64,000 nt of DNA from Pseudomonas mediterranea CFBP 5447 (GTDB lineage: Bacteria > Pseudomonadota > Gammaproteobacteria > Pseudomonadales > Pseudomonadaceae): positions 372,001-436,000 of the forward strand of contig NZ_KN322986.1 of the NCBI RefSeq assembly GCF_000774145.1, given 5' to 3'. The position numbers and the translations under genes were made by a program. Below the pieces are notes generated by a model. The model saw nothing but the letters and a program-made list of their open reading frames with translations, was not told where the DNA came from and ran no database searches. Below are positions 44,613 to 54,152 of this stretch, piece by piece (within the stretch, counting starts at the first letter, position 1; each line of letters opens with the position of its first letter).

Positions 44613-46622
44613 ATGTCCCGACTCAATCCCCGGCAGCAAGAAGCCGTGAACTATGTCGGCGGCCCTCTTTTGGTGCTCGCCGGTGCAGGTTCCGGCAAGA
44701 CCAGCGTGATCACCCGCAAGATCGCGCACCTGATCCAGAACTGTGGCATCCGCGCCCAGTACATCGTCGCCATGACCTTTACCAACAAAGCCGCCCGGGA
44801 AATGAAAGAACGGGTCGGCGGCCTGCTGCGCGCCGGCGAAGGCCGTGGCCTGACGGTCTGCACCTTCCACAACCTGGGCCTGAATATCATCCGCAAGGAA
44901 CACGTGCGACTGGGCTACAAGCCGGGCTTCTCGATTTTCGACGAGACCGACGTCAAGGCCCTGATGACCGACATCATGCAGAAGGAGTACGCGGGCGACG
45001 ACGGCGTCGACGAGATCAAAAACATGATCGGCGCCTGGAAAAACGACCTGGTGCTCCCTGCCGAAGCCCTGGAAAACGCCCGCAACCCCAAGGAACAGAC
45101 GGCCGCCATCGTCTACACCCATTACCAGCGCACGCTCAAGGCGTTCAATGCGGTGGACTTCGACGACTTGATCCTGCTGCCGGTCAAGCTGTTCCAGGAA
45201 CACGCCGACATCCTCGAGAAGTGGCAGAACAAGGTTCGCTACCTGCTGGTGGACGAATACCAGGACACCAACGCCAGCCAGTACCTGCTGGTGAAACTGC
45301 TCATCGGTTTACGCAACCAGTTCACCGTGGTGGGCGACGACGACCAGTCGATCTACGCCTGGCGTGGCGCGCGTCCGGAAAACCTGATGCTGCTCAAGGA
45401 AGACTATCCGTCGCTCAAAGTGGTGATGCTGGAGCAGAACTACCGCTCCACCAGCCGCATCCTGCGCTGCGCCAACGTGCTGATTTCCAACAACCCCCAC
45501 GAGTTCGAAAAGCAGCTGTGGAGCGAGATGGGCCACGGCGACGAAATCCGCGTGATCCGCTGCCGCAACGAAGACGCCGAAGCCGAGCGCGTAGCGATGG
45601 AAATCCTCAGCCTGCACCTGCGCACCGACCGGCCGTACAGCGATTTTGCAATCCTCTACCGCGGCAACTACCAGGCCAAGCTGATCGAGTTGAAGTTGCA
45701 GCATCACCAGGTTCCCTATCGCCTGTCGGGGGGCAACAGCTTCTTCGGCCGTCAGGAAGTGAAGGACCTGATGGCCTATTTCCGCCTGATCGTCAACCCT
45801 GACGATGACAACGCCTTCCTGCGAGTGATCAACGTCCCGCGCCGGGAAATCGGCTCGACCACGCTGGAAAAACTCGGCAACTACGCCACCGAGCGCAAGA
45901 TCTCGATGTACGCCGCCACCGACGAAATCGGCCTGGGCGAACACCTGGACAGCCGTTTCACCGACCGCCTGGCGCGCTTCAAGCGCTTCATGGACCGGGT
46001 CCGCGAGCAGTGCGCCGGGGAAGATCCGATCGCGGCACTGCGCAGCATGGTCATGGACATCGACTATGAGAACTGGCTGCGCACCAACAGCTCCAGCGAC
46101 AAGGCCGCCGACTACCGTATGGGCAACGTCTGGTTCCTGATCGAGGCCTTGAAGAACACCCTGGAAAAAGACGAAGACGGCGAAATGACCGTCGAAGACG
46201 CCATCGGCAAGCTCGTGCTGCGGGACATGCTCGAGCGCCAGCAGGAAGAGGAAGACGGTGCCGAAGGCGTGCAGATGATGACGCTGCACGCGTCCAAGGG
46301 CCTGGAATTCCCCTACGTGTTCATCATGGGCATGGAAGAGGAAATCCTGCCACACCGCTCCAGCATCGAGGCCGACACCATCGAAGAGGAACGGCGCCTG
46401 GCCTACGTGGGTATCACCCGGGCCCGGCAAACGCTGGCCTTCACCTTCGCCGCCAAGCGCAAGCAATACGGCGAAGTGATCGACTGCGCGCCGAGCCGCT
46501 TTCTCGATGAGCTGCCGCCGGACGACCTGGCCTGGGAAGGCAACGACGACACCCCGACCGAAGTGAAAGCCGTTCGCGGCAACAGTGCCTTGGCCGATAT
46601 ACGAGCGATGCTAAAGCGCTAG
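44613..46622 (+). CDS. rep: ATP-dependent DNA helicase Rep
   Basis: A 669-aa superfamily 1A 3'-5' helicase, the replication-fork accessory motor. Motif I GAGSGKTSVI near residue 25, motif II VDEYQDTN, motif III GDDDQSIYAWRGA, motif IV and VI ALVGITRARQTLAFTF-like (VGITRARQ) are visible. The start MSRLNPRQQEAVNYV matches Rep and not UvrD, and the length agrees. It is divergent from the ProE-like gene. It is a monocistron apart from xpt, 57 bp on. Confidence 0.96.
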   Translation: MSRLNPRQQEAVNYVGGPLLVLAGAGSGKTSVITRKIAHLIQNCGIRAQYIVAMTFTNKAAREMKERVGGLLRAGEGRGLTVCTFHNLGLNIIRKEHVRLGYKPGFSIFDETDVKALMTDIMQKEYAGDDGVDEIKNMIGAWKNDLVLPAEALENARNPKEQTAAIVYTHYQRTLKAFNAVDFDDLILLPVKLFQEHADILEKWQNKVRYLLVDEYQDTNASQYLLVKLLIGLRNQFTVVGDDDQSIYAWRGARPENLMLLKEDYPSLKVVMLEQNYRSTSRILRCANVLISNNPHEFEKQLWSEMGHGDEIRVIRCRNEDAEAERVAMEILSLHLRTDRPYSDFAILYRGNYQAKLIELKLQHHQVPYRLSGGNSFFGRQEVKDLMAYFRLIVNPDDDNAFLRVINVPRREIGSTTLEKLGNYATERKISMYAATDEIGLGEHLDSRFTDRLARFKRFMDRVREQCAGEDPIAALRSMVMDIDYENWLRTNSSSDKAADYRMGNVWFLIEALKNTLEKDEDGEMTVEDAIGKLVLRDMLERQQEEEDGAEGVQMMTLHASKGLEFPYVFIMGMEEEILPHRSSIEADTIEEERRLAYVGITRARQTLAFTFAAKRKQYGEVIDCAPSRFLDELPPDDLAWEGNDDTPTEVKAVRGNSALADIRAMLKR

Positions 46623-46679
46623 AATCGACCGATTTAATTCCGACTTCAGCGCCCTTGAGGCGTTATCAGAGGAGGCTTC

Positions 46680-47252
46680 ATGGAAGCCCTGCACCAGAAA
46701 ATCCGTGAGCAAGGCATCGTCCTTTCCGACCAGGTCCTGAAAGTCGACGCGTTCCTGAACCATCAGATCGACCCGCAACTGATGAAACAGATCGGCGATG
46801 AATTCGCCGCGCTGTTCAAGGACTCGGGCATCACCAAGATCGTCACCATCGAAGCCTCGGGTATCGCCCCGGCCATCATGACCGGCCTGAACCTTGGCGT
46901 GCCGGTGATTTTCGCCCGTAAGCAACAGTCCCTGACCCTGACGGAAAACCTGCTGTCGGCGACCGTGTATTCGTTCACCAAGAAGACCGAGAGCACCGTG
47001 GCCATCAGCCCCCGTCACCTGACCAGCAGCGACCGGGTACTGATCATCGATGACTTCCTGGCCAACGGCAAAGCCTCCCAGGCGCTGATTTCCATCATCA
47101 AACAGGCTGGCGCCACCGTGGCCGGGCTGGGGATCGTGATCGAGAAGTCGTTCCAGGGTGGCCGTGCGGAACTGGACGCCCAAGGCTATCGCGTCGAGTC
47201 CCTGGCGCGGGTGAAATCCCTGGCGGGTGGGGTTGTGACCTTTATCGACTGA
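46680..47252 (+). CDS. xpt: Xanthine phosphoribosyltransferase
   Basis: A 190-aa cytosolic enzyme converting xanthine and PRPP to XMP. It starts MEALHQKIREQGIVLSDQVLKVD, as in the Xpt family, and has the PRPP loop VLIIDDFLANGKAS and the KIVTIEASGIAPA block. The length is exact for the family. AGAGGAGG precedes the start. It follows rep on the same strand and is trailed by a REP doublet. Confidence 0.96.
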   Translation: MEALHQKIREQGIVLSDQVLKVDAFLNHQIDPQLMKQIGDEFAALFKDSGITKIVTIEASGIAPAIMTGLNLGVPVIFARKQQSLTLTENLLSATVYSFTKKTESTVAISPRHLTSSDRVLIIDDFLANGKASQALISIIKQAGATVAGLGIVIEKSFQGGRAELDAQGYRVESLARVKSLAGGVVTFID

Positions 47253-47270
47253 CCGCCACAAATCTCCCTC

Positions 47271-47359
47271 TGTGGGAGCGAGCCTGCTCGCGATAGCGGT
47301 CTGTCAGACACATTGTATGTAGCAGGTACACCGCTATCGCGAGCAGGCTCGCTCCCACA
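47271..47359. repeat. REP doublet (REPIN)
   Basis: Inverted GAGCGAGCCTGCTCGC copies around a 45-bp spacer, between convergent xpt and the acetyl-CoA hydrolase gene. Confidence 0.93.
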
Positions 47360-47375
47360 AGGTTTCGGGTTGGCG

Positions 47376-49298
47376 CTATTGCGCAGTGGCCTCGAGCCCC
47401 GCCAACAACAAGCGCTGGAACAGATCTTCCTTCAGCCCATCAGTGCTCGCCAGTTGCATCCGCTCCAGATGCTCGGGGTACAACGAGGGCTCCGGAGCGT
47501 CCAGCGCGGCCTTGCCCAATTCGAGCATTTCGGTGAGCTTGAACTTGCTCTTGAGCCAGTTCAACGCCCGCAACAGGTCCCGCTCCACCCCATCGAAATC
47601 CGCGCCCAGCGGATACTCCGGGAACAGATTCGGATGTCGCGCCTGGATCGCCTGCAAGCGCTCCGATGTGTTGTCGGCAAACCGTGGATCGAGGCGGAAA
47701 TCCTTCGGTAGTTTTCCGGCATTCTGCGCTTGCTCGATCAGCCCTGGTTGGAAGCGTGAATCGCTGATGTTCAGCAACGCCTCGATCACCGCGGCATCGG
47801 TCTTGCCCCGCAGGTCGGCGATGCCGTATTCGGTCACCACGATGTCCCGCAGGTGCCGGGGAATTGTGCAATGGCCGTATTCCCAGACAATGTTCGAACT
47901 GATCTCGCCCCCGGACTCCCGCCAACTGCGCAGCAGCAAAATGGAACGCGCGCCTTCCAGCGCATGCCCCTGGGCGACGAAGTTGTACTGCCCGCCCACA
48001 CCGCTGAGCACCCGACCGTCTTCCAGTTGATCGGCCACCCCGGCACCCAGCAGGGTCATGGTGAACACGGTATTGATGAAGCGCGCATCGAGACGTTGCA
48101 AGCGCTTGAGGCGCTCCTGGCCATACAACTCGTTGATGTAGCTGATGCGGGTCATGTTGAATTCGAGCCGGCGGTTCTGCGGCAACTCGTGCAAGCGCTG
48201 GTAGAAGCTGCGCGGGCCGAGAAAGAAGCCACCGTGGACACAGACGCCGTCGGGTTGGGCCGCCTCGTCGAGCGTACCCGCGTTGGCCTGCTCCTGGGTC
48301 GGCTCATCGGGATAGACCTTGCGCCGGATGATCCCGGCCTCCGCCAGCACCAGCAAACCGTTGACGAACATTTCACTGCAACCGTATAGCCCCTTGGCAA
48401 ACGGCTCGACCCCACCCTCACGCTCGATCAGTTGTGCCCACTGGCTGAGGTTCAGGTCCGCCAGCAACGCCCGATACCCGGTGTTATCCGCCTGGCGCGC
48501 CAGCAGCGCTGCCGTCAGCGCATCGCCCATGGAGCCGATACCGATCTGCAGCGTGCCGCCGTCACGCACCAGGCTGCTCGCGTGCAGGCCGATGAAATGG
48601 TCCTGGAACCCCACTGGCATGTTCGGCGTGGAGAACAGCGTGTGATTGTCCTTCTCGTCGATCAACAGATCGAAAGCGTCGATGCCGATTTCCGCATCCC
48701 CCGGCATGTAGGGCAGATCGCTATGAACCTGGCCGACCATGAGGATGGTTTCCCCCGCCGCCCGCCGCTTCTCGATCATCGGCAGCAGGTCGAGGGTGAT
48801 GTCGGGGTTGCAACTCAAGCTCAGGCGATCCGGGTGCTGTGGATCGCTCGCGACCAGTTGCGCGATCAGGTTCAAGCCGGCGGCGTTGATGTCCCGGGCA
48901 GCATGACTGTAGTTGCTGCTGACGTAGTTCTGCTGGGCCGATGCGCTGTGGAGCAGGCTGCCTGGCTGCATGAAGAACTGCTCGACCCGGATGTTGGGTG
49001 GCAGGCTGTCGCGCTGCAGGTCGGCCAGGTAATCGAGTTCCGGATAGTCGCCGAAAACCCGTTCGATGAAGGGCTCGAGAAAACGCTTCTGCAAACCATC
49101 GCCCAGGTTCGGCCGGCCCAGGCTCAGGGCCGTGTAGATTGTCAGTTGTCGCTCAGGTAATTGGGCGACGCGCCGGTACAGCGCATTGGCAAACAGGTTG
49201 GGTTTGCCCAACCCCAGGGGCATGCCGAGGTGGATATGCGCCGGCAGGCGTTCCAGGACGTCATCCACCGCCTGCTCGATTGAACACAATTGCACCAT
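47376..49298 (-). CDS. Acetyl-CoA hydrolase/transferase family protein
   Basis: A 640-aa cytosolic CoA transferase-like enzyme. The start MVQLCSIEQAVDDVLERLP is followed by the two AcetylCoA_hydro/transferase lobes. GVGGQYNFVAQGHALEGARS near residue 430 is the C-terminal lobe glycine-rich block, and IVVTEYGIADLRGKTD is the family signature. Typical members are about 500-640 aa; this is the long type with a C-terminal extension. It may interconvert acetyl-CoA/acetate or succinate CoA esters. The ATG at 49298 has GGAGGG upstream; 32 codons further upstream lack homology. Confidence 0.88.
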   Translation of the reverse strand: MVQLCSIEQAVDDVLERLPAHIHLGMPLGLGKPNLFANALYRRVAQLPERQLTIYTALSLGRPNLGDGLQKRFLEPFIERVFGDYPELDYLADLQRDSLPPNIRVEQFFMQPGSLLHSASAQQNYVSSNYSHAARDINAAGLNLIAQLVASDPQHPDRLSLSCNPDITLDLLPMIEKRRAAGETILMVGQVHSDLPYMPGDAEIGIDAFDLLIDEKDNHTLFSTPNMPVGFQDHFIGLHASSLVRDGGTLQIGIGSMGDALTAALLARQADNTGYRALLADLNLSQWAQLIEREGGVEPFAKGLYGCSEMFVNGLLVLAEAGIIRRKVYPDEPTQEQANAGTLDEAAQPDGVCVHGGFFLGPRSFYQRLHELPQNRRLEFNMTRISYINELYGQERLKRLQRLDARFINTVFTMTLLGAGVADQLEDGRVLSGVGGQYNFVAQGHALEGARSILLLRSWRESGGEISSNIVWEYGHCTIPRHLRDIVVTEYGIADLRGKTDAAVIEALLNISDSRFQPGLIEQAQNAGKLPKDFRLDPRFADNTSERLQAIQARHPNLFPEYPLGADFDGVERDLLRALNWLKSKFKLTEMLELGKAALDAPEPSLYPEHLERMQLASTDGLKEDLFQRLLLAGLEATAQ

Positions 49299-49392
49299 CC
49301 TACCCTCCGGGCCATTCCGTGAATGTGGGTTGGACCGAGCTTGCCGGGTCTTGGTTGCGATGAATAGTCCTAGGTGGTCGTTTCCAAGGCGC

Positions 49393-49419
49393 AAAAAAGC
49401 CGCTCGAAAGCGGCTTTTT
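49393..49419 (-). terminator. Terminator between cytochrome c5 and acetyl-CoA hydrolase genes
   Basis: Stem AAAAAGCCGCT / AGCGGCTTTTT with a CGAA loop and T-runs on both strands. It is 15 bp after the cytochrome c gene. Confidence 0.93.
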
Positions 49420-49433
49420 CGAAGGATGCTGGC

Positions 49434-49859
49434 TTATTTCAGGCCGGACATCTTTTGGATGGCGCCTTTGAGTTCTTCATCCGAGCAATCGGCGCAGGTA
49501 CCTTTAGGCGGCATGGAATTAATACCAGTAATGGCTTTCGCAAGAATGCCATCCAAACCACCTTGATGATCAGCACGCTCTTTCCAGGCTGCTGTATCAC
49601 CTATTTTTGGAGCGCCCAGCAGGCCGGTGCCATGGCAAGCGTTACAGTGTTTTGCAATCACGTCATCGGGCGTTTTCTTAGCGCCACCACCCGCCGCAAC
49701 GGCAACTTCCATGCCCTTGCATTCCTTCCCCGCAACGCAAACCTGGCCCACCGGCTCGAGGCGCTTGGCGATTTCATCGTTGGTTGCCGCTTGGGCACTG
49801 ACTGCCCAAAGGGCCAATACGGTTGCTGGTGCAGCCAGCATTTTCATAATTAGGTTCAC
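49434..49859 (-). CDS. cycB: Cytochrome c5 family protein
   Basis: A 141-aa periplasmic monoheme cytochrome. A signal peptide ends SAQA, heme is bound by CNACH (residues 72-76 from the GTG start), and M116 in NSMPPKG is the axial ligand. The cysteine pair in TCADCSDEEL is characteristic of cytochrome c5. It carries electrons in respiration. The GTG at 49859 is chosen because AGGG precedes it at 5 bp; an ATG 12 bp further in (MKMLAAPATV) is the alternative. Gene order corresponds to PA5300 (cycB). Confidence 0.9.
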   Translation of the reverse strand: MNLIMKMLAAPATVLALWAVSAQAATNDEIAKRLEPVGQVCVAGKECKGMEVAVAAGGGAKKTPDDVIAKHCNACHGTGLLGAPKIGDTAAWKERADHQGGLDGILAKAITGINSMPPKGTCADCSDEELKGAIQKMSGLK

Positions 49860-50028
49860 ACGTACACCCTCATGGTGGCTAGTCACGCCTGCGGCCACGG
49901 TTGCAGGCGGGCGCAAGTATAGCGGTAAGCCTGTCACACTGAAACAACCCTAAAGTCACAAGGGTCTTGTTCATTGCGACCGCTTTCCCCCTGGCCGCCG
50001 CTGCCCGTGCGGGCTTGGCGCCTCTTCC

Positions 50029-50577
50029 TTAGAAATTGGCCGGTGTGGCTGCGCTGATCAGTCGCGCCGGCACATCGAACGGATTACGAAAACGGTGTGG
50101 TTTGGTGCTCTCGAAATAGTAGCTGTCCCCGGCCTCGAGCACGAACGTTTCGGCGCCGACGACCAGCTCCAGACGTCCTTCCACCAGAATCCCGGTTTCC
50201 TCGCCTTCATGGGTGAGCATCTCGTCGCCGGTATCGGCACCAGGCGGGTAGATTTCATTCAGGAAGGCAATCGCCCGGCTCGGGTGTGCCCTGCCCACCA
50301 GCTTCATGGTCACGGCGCCGTCGGAGATATCGATCAGTTCGTTGGCTTTGTAGACGATCTGGGTCGGCTTCTCCTGGAGGATTTCTTCGGAAAAAAACTC
50401 GACCATGGACATGGGGATGCCGCCAAGGACCTTGCGCAGCGAGCTGATCGAGGGGCTCACGCTGTTTTTCTCGATCATCGAGATGGTGCTGTTGGTGACG
50501 CCCGCACGCTTGGCGAGTTCACGCTGGGAAAGGCCTTTGAGTTTACGAATGGCTTGCAGTCGTTCACCGACGTCCAA
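50029..50577 (-). CDS. XRE-cupin transcriptional regulator (PuuR-like)
   Basis: A 182-aa regulator. An XRE helix-turn-helix (residues 5-60, LSQRELAKRAGVTNSTISMIEKNS) is followed by a cupin domain (about 105-180, MLTHEGEETGILVEGRLEL, DSYYFESTKPHRF). It resembles PuuR and related regulators of putrescine or amine catabolism. It lies beside the dad operon and near a PuuB-like oxidase and a polyamine-type aldehyde dehydrogenase, so a polyamine or amine role is plausible. Confidence 0.9.
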   Translation of the reverse strand: MDVGERLQAIRKLKGLSQRELAKRAGVTNSTISMIEKNSVSPSISSLRKVLGGIPMSMVEFFSEEILQEKPTQIVYKANELIDISDGAVTMKLVGRAHPSRAIAFLNEIYPPGADTGDEMLTHEGEETGILVEGRLELVVGAETFVLEAGDSYYFESTKPHRFRNPFDVPARLISAATPANF

Positions 50578-50705
50578 TGCTGGAACCTCCAGGGGATCAG
50601 GTTGTGTGGAAAGTGAGCGTTATCATGGCGACAGCGTTCAGTATTTACAACACTTTGACCCGAATCCTGCGCGGTGAAGCGACCTTCGGTCGATCCTGCG
50701 CTGCG

Positions 50706-51779
50706 TCAGCCCGCGGAATAGAGCCGTGGCACGCGCCGCAGGTTGCAGAAAATCTGATAGGGAATGGTACCGGCAGCCTTCGCCACATCGCTGGCGAGCA
50801 CATGTTTACCCCATAATTCCACGGTCGAACCGAGTCCGGCATGGGGGATGTTCGTCAGGTCGACGCACAGCATGTCCATCGACACACGCCCGACCAACTG
50901 GCTGCGCTGGCCGTCCACCACCACTGGAGTTCCGCTCGGGGCCTGGCGCGGGTAGCCGTCGGCATAGCCCATGGCGACCACCCCGACCCGGGTCGTCTGC
51001 GTGGTCACGTAATGGGCGCCATACCCCACCGGCTCGCCGGCCGGCAGTTCGCGCACGCAAATGATCTTCGACTCCAGGGTCATCACCGGCTGCAGGCGCG
51101 AGGCGGTAGCGTTGGCTTCATCGAAAGGCGTCGCGCCATACAGCATGATGCCCGGACGGACCCAGTCGCTCGGCATCTGCGGCCAGCCCAGTACCGCCGG
51201 AGAGTTGCGCAGGCTGGTCTCGGCCGTCAATCCCTGGCAGGCGGCTTCGAACACTTCCAATTGCCGGGTGCTGGAGGGGTCATGCAGCTCATCGGCACGG
51301 GCAAAGTGGCTCATCAGCACGACTTTCGCGACTTTGCCGCTGGCCTGTAGTCGACGATAGGCGGCCTGATAGTCCTGTGGATGCAGGCCAACCCGGTGCA
51401 TCCCTGAATCCAGCTTGAGCCAGACCGTGATTGGCTTGCCCAGCGCCGCCTTTTCAATCGCTTCGAGCTGCCACAACGAATGCACGACACACCAGAAGTC
51501 GTGCTCGACGATCAACGACAGCTCATCGGCTTCGAAAAACCCTTCCAGCAACAACACCGGCCCACGAATTCCGCCGGCCCGCAGCTCCAGGGCCTCTTCG
51601 ATGCAAGCCACCGCAAACCCGTCCGCGGTGTCCTGCAAAGCCTCGGCGCAACGTACCGCGCCGTGCCCGTAGGCATCGGCCTTGATCACTGCAAGGGCCT
51701 TGGCCCCCGTGACGTCGCGAGCCAGTTGGTAATTGTGGCGCAGGGCTTGAAGATCGATAAGGGCACGAGCAGGACGCAT
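50706..51779 (-). CDS. dadX: Alanine racemase, catabolic
   Basis: A 357-aa PLP enzyme interconverting L- and D-alanine. PLP lysine K33 lies in AVIKADAYGHG; the tyrosine general base is in the VGYGAHYVT region (GEPVGYGAHY). The length and synteny, next to ridA-dadA, identify the catabolic DadX rather than Alr. It is transcribed from the dadA side. A terminator-like hairpin with an eight-T run lies between ridA and dadX and may reduce its level. Confidence 0.96.
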   Translation of the reverse strand: MRPARALIDLQALRHNYQLARDVTGAKALAVIKADAYGHGAVRCAEALQDTADGFAVACIEEALELRAGGIRGPVLLLEGFFEADELSLIVEHDFWCVVHSLWQLEAIEKAALGKPITVWLKLDSGMHRVGLHPQDYQAAYRRLQASGKVAKVVLMSHFARADELHDPSSTRQLEVFEAACQGLTAETSLRNSPAVLGWPQMPSDWVRPGIMLYGATPFDEANATASRLQPVMTLESKIICVRELPAGEPVGYGAHYVTTQTTRVGVVAMGYADGYPRQAPSGTPVVVDGQRSQLVGRVSMDMLCVDLTNIPHAGLGSTVELWGKHVLASDVAKAAGTIPYQIFCNLRRVPRLYSAG

Positions 51780-51804
51780 GACGGCAGGCTTCTAGGCAGA
51801 CATG

Positions 51805-51851
51805 AAAAAAAACCGGCGCCGGCTGATGGCGTGAACCACCAACAGCGCCGG
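51805..51851 (-). terminator. Terminator-like hairpin between ridA and dadX
   Basis: On the minus strand CCGGCGC pairs with GCGCCGG around a 25-nt loop, directly followed by eight T. It is inside the presumed dad operon, 25 bp before the dadX ATG. Confidence 0.65.
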
Positions 51852-51873
51852 GAGAGGGATCGTTTCGACAGCT

Positions 51874-52227
51874 TTAAGGCAGCGCGGCCACGACTGACAG
51901 CTCTACCAGGATTTCCGGCTCGCACAGCTTGGCTTCGACCGTGGCGCGGGCCGGGGCAACGCCGTTGGGCAGCCATTTGTCCCAGACCGCGTTCATGCCC
52001 GCGAAGTCGGCTTCGATGTCCTTCAAGTAGATCGTGACCGACAGCAACCGGCTCTTGTCGGTCCCGGCCAGGTCCAGCAAACGCTCGATATTGGCCAGGG
52101 TTTCGCGGGTCTGCTGCTCGATACCGGCGTTCATGTCGTCGCCGACCTGCCCGGCCAGGTAAACGGTGCCGTTGTGCACGACTACCTGGCTCATGCGGTC
52201 ATTGGTGAGCTGGCGCTGGATTGCCAT
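51874..52227 (-). CDS. RidA family protein of the dad operon
   Basis: A 117-aa RidA/YjgF-type protein. It has VYLAGQVGDDMNAGIEQQTRETLANIERLL and C-terminal VEAKLCEPEILVELSVVAALP. RidA proteins hydrolyse reactive 2-aminoacrylate-like enamines and imines. The ATG at 52227 (MAIQRQLTNDRM) lies inside the last codons of dadA, with a 29-bp overlap, and has AGGAG 10 bp before it. This PA5303-like gene probably handles imines from D-amino acid oxidation. Confidence 0.92.
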   Translation of the reverse strand: MAIQRQLTNDRMSQVVVHNGTVYLAGQVGDDMNAGIEQQTRETLANIERLLDLAGTDKSRLLSVTIYLKDIEADFAGMNAVWDKWLPNGVAPARATVEAKLCEPEILVELSVVAALP

Positions 52228-53506
52228 GTTTTGCAGACTCCTGAAGTTTGCTGCTGCCATAACGGGAAATATCGAGACCTTCGGCGCTGATCTGCGGCTT
52301 CTTCTTCGCCATCAGGTCCGCCAGCAAGCGACCGGAACCACAGGCCATGGTCCAGCCGAGGGTGCCGTGGCCGGTGTTCAGGAACAGATTATTGAACGGG
52401 GTAGCGCCGACGATCGGCGTGCCATCCGGCGTGGTCGGACGCAAACCGGTCCAGAAACTGGCCTGGGCCAGATCGCCGCCCTGAGGATAAAGGTCGTTGA
52501 CGATCATCTCCAGGGTTTCACGGCGACGCGGATTGAGCGACAGGTCAAAACCGGCGATTTCCGCCATGCCGCCCACCCGGATGCGGTTATCGAAACGGGT
52601 GATCGCGACCTTGTAGGTTTCGTCGAGGATGGTCGAAGTCGGTGCCATCGCCGGGTTGGTGATCGGCACGGTCAGGGAATAACCCTTGAGTGGATACACC
52701 GGAGCACGGATGCCCAGGGGCTTGAGCAGTTGCGGCGAATAGCTGCCCAGGGCCAGGACGTAGCGGTCGGCGGTTTCCAGTTTGCCATCGATCCAGACAC
52801 CGTTGATGCGGTCACCGGCCTGGTCCAGGCGCTGGATATCCTGTCCGAAGCGGAACTCGACACCCAGCTTCACAGCCATTTCCGCCAAGCGCGTGGTGAA
52901 CATCTGGCAGTCGCCGGTCTGGTCGTTGGGCAGACGCAAGGCGCCGGCCAGGATGTCGGTGACGTTCGCCAGGGCCGGCTCGACCCGTGCGATACCTTCG
53001 CGATCGAGCACTTCGAACGGCACGCCGGACTCCTTCAGCACGGCGATGTCCTTGGCCGCGCCATCGAGCTGTGCCTGGGTGCGGAACAATTGCGTAGTCC
53101 CCAGGCTACGGCCTTCGTAGGCAATGCCGGTTTCGGCGCGCAACTCGTCGAGGCAATCGCGGCTGTACTCCGACAGGCGCACCATGCGTTCCTTGTTGAT
53201 GGCATAGCGGCTGGCAGTGCAGTTGCGCAGCATTTGTGCCATCCACAGGTATTGGTCGATATCGGCGGTCGCCTTGATGGCCAGCGGTGCGTGGCGCTGC
53301 AACAGCCATTTGATGGCCTTGAGCGGCACGCCCGGCGCGGCCCAAGGCGAGGCATAACCCGGCGACACCTGGCCGGCGTTGGCGAAACTGGTTTCCATGG
53401 CAGGCGCCGGCTGACGGTCGACCACCACTACTTCGAACCCGGCACGGGCCAGATAGTAAGCACTGACGGTACCGATGACGCCGCTACCCAAGACCAGAAC
53501 ACGCAT
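52199..53506 (-). CDS. dadA: D-amino acid dehydrogenase small subunit
   Basis: A 435-aa membrane-associated flavoprotein that oxidises D-alanine and other D-amino acids to 2-oxo acids, passing electrons to quinone. The FAD-binding N-terminus is VLVLGSGVIGTVSAYYLARAG, and the family signature AGQVSPGYASPWAAPG follows. The length fits. The ATG at 53506 has homology from its first codon; an open frame of 43 codons upstream has none. It is the first gene of dadA-ridA-dadX and is divergent from lrp, from which it is probably regulated. Confidence 0.96.
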   Translation of the reverse strand: MRVLVLGSGVIGTVSAYYLARAGFEVVVVDRQPAPAMETSFANAGQVSPGYASPWAAPGVPLKAIKWLLQRHAPLAIKATADIDQYLWMAQMLRNCTASRYAINKERMVRLSEYSRDCLDELRAETGIAYEGRSLGTTQLFRTQAQLDGAAKDIAVLKESGVPFEVLDREGIARVEPALANVTDILAGALRLPNDQTGDCQMFTTRLAEMAVKLGVEFRFGQDIQRLDQAGDRINGVWIDGKLETADRYVLALGSYSPQLLKPLGIRAPVYPLKGYSLTVPITNPAMAPTSTILDETYKVAITRFDNRIRVGGMAEIAGFDLSLNPRRRETLEMIVNDLYPQGGDLAQASFWTGLRPTTPDGTPIVGATPFNNLFLNTGHGTLGWTMACGSGRLLADLMAKKKPQISAEGLDISRYGSSKLQESAKHGNPAPAHQ

Positions 53507-53663
53507 GTTGTCGCCCTCATCGCGGAGACCCGCTGACGTTTGTGTTGTACAAAACTGTAATGAGCGCAGTGTAAGAAAGAACAGGCAGTGCTTTTCACTA
53601 TATAAATGCCTATATTTGGCGAGAATTCTCGGCAAAAACCCTTTTCACGGAGGCGCATCCCCT
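53507..53663. promoter_or_regulatory. Divergent dadA / lrp control region
   Basis: 157 bp between the divergent starts. It is AT-rich near 53,540-53,620 (TTTCACTATATAAATGCCTATATTTGG) and carries short inverted A/T blocks, as expected for Lrp binding. The exact operators cannot be defined. Confidence 0.45.
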
Positions 53664-54152
53664 GTGCGTACCAATACCCAGACCAAGCGCGAGCTGGACA
53701 AGATCGACCGCAACATCCTGCGTATCCTCCAGGCGGACGGCCGGATCTCCTTCACCGAGCTGGGGGAAAAGGTCGGTCTCTCCACGACGCCCTGCACCGA
53801 GCGGGTACGGCGCCTGGAGCGCGAAGGGATCATCATGGGCTACAACGCCCGGCTCAACCCGCAGCACCTGAAGGGCAGCCTGCTGGTGTTCGTCGAGATC
53901 AGCCTCGATTACAAATCCGGCGACACCTTTGAAGAATTCCGACGTGCCGTGCTGAAACTGCCTCACGTATTGGAATGCCACCTGGTGTCGGGGGATTTCG
54001 ACTACTTGGTGAAGGCGCGTATTTCCGAGATGGCCTCGTATCGCAAACTGTTGGGCGACATCCTGCTCAAACTGCCCCATGTGCGGGAGTCCAAGAGCTA
54101 TATCGTGATGGAAGAGGTGAAAGAGAGCCTGAATTTGCCGATTCCGGACTGA
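53664..54152 (+). CDS. dadR: Lrp/AsnC family regulator (DadR)
   Basis: A 162-aa leucine-responsive-type regulator. The winged helix (LDKIDRNILRILQADGRISFTELGEKVGLSTTPCTERVRRLE) is followed by an RAM ligand-binding domain (ECHLVSGDFDYLVKAR). It starts at a GTG, with GGAGG 10 bp before it. In pseudomonads this gene (PA5308) activates dadA in response to L-alanine. A perfect 9-bp hairpin without a T-run overlaps the stop codon. Confidence 0.93.
   Translation: MRTNTQTKRELDKIDRNILRILQADGRISFTELGEKVGLSTTPCTERVRRLEREGIIMGYNARLNPQHLKGSLLVFVEISLDYKSGDTFEEFRRAVLKLPHVLECHLVSGDFDYLVKARISEMASYRKLLGDILLKLPHVRESKSYIVMEEVKESLNLPIPD

Noticed and set aside
47440..47925. Overlapping minus-strand frame inside the acetyl-CoA hydrolase gene
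   Set aside because: Frame-shifted shadow of the gene; no domain of its own.
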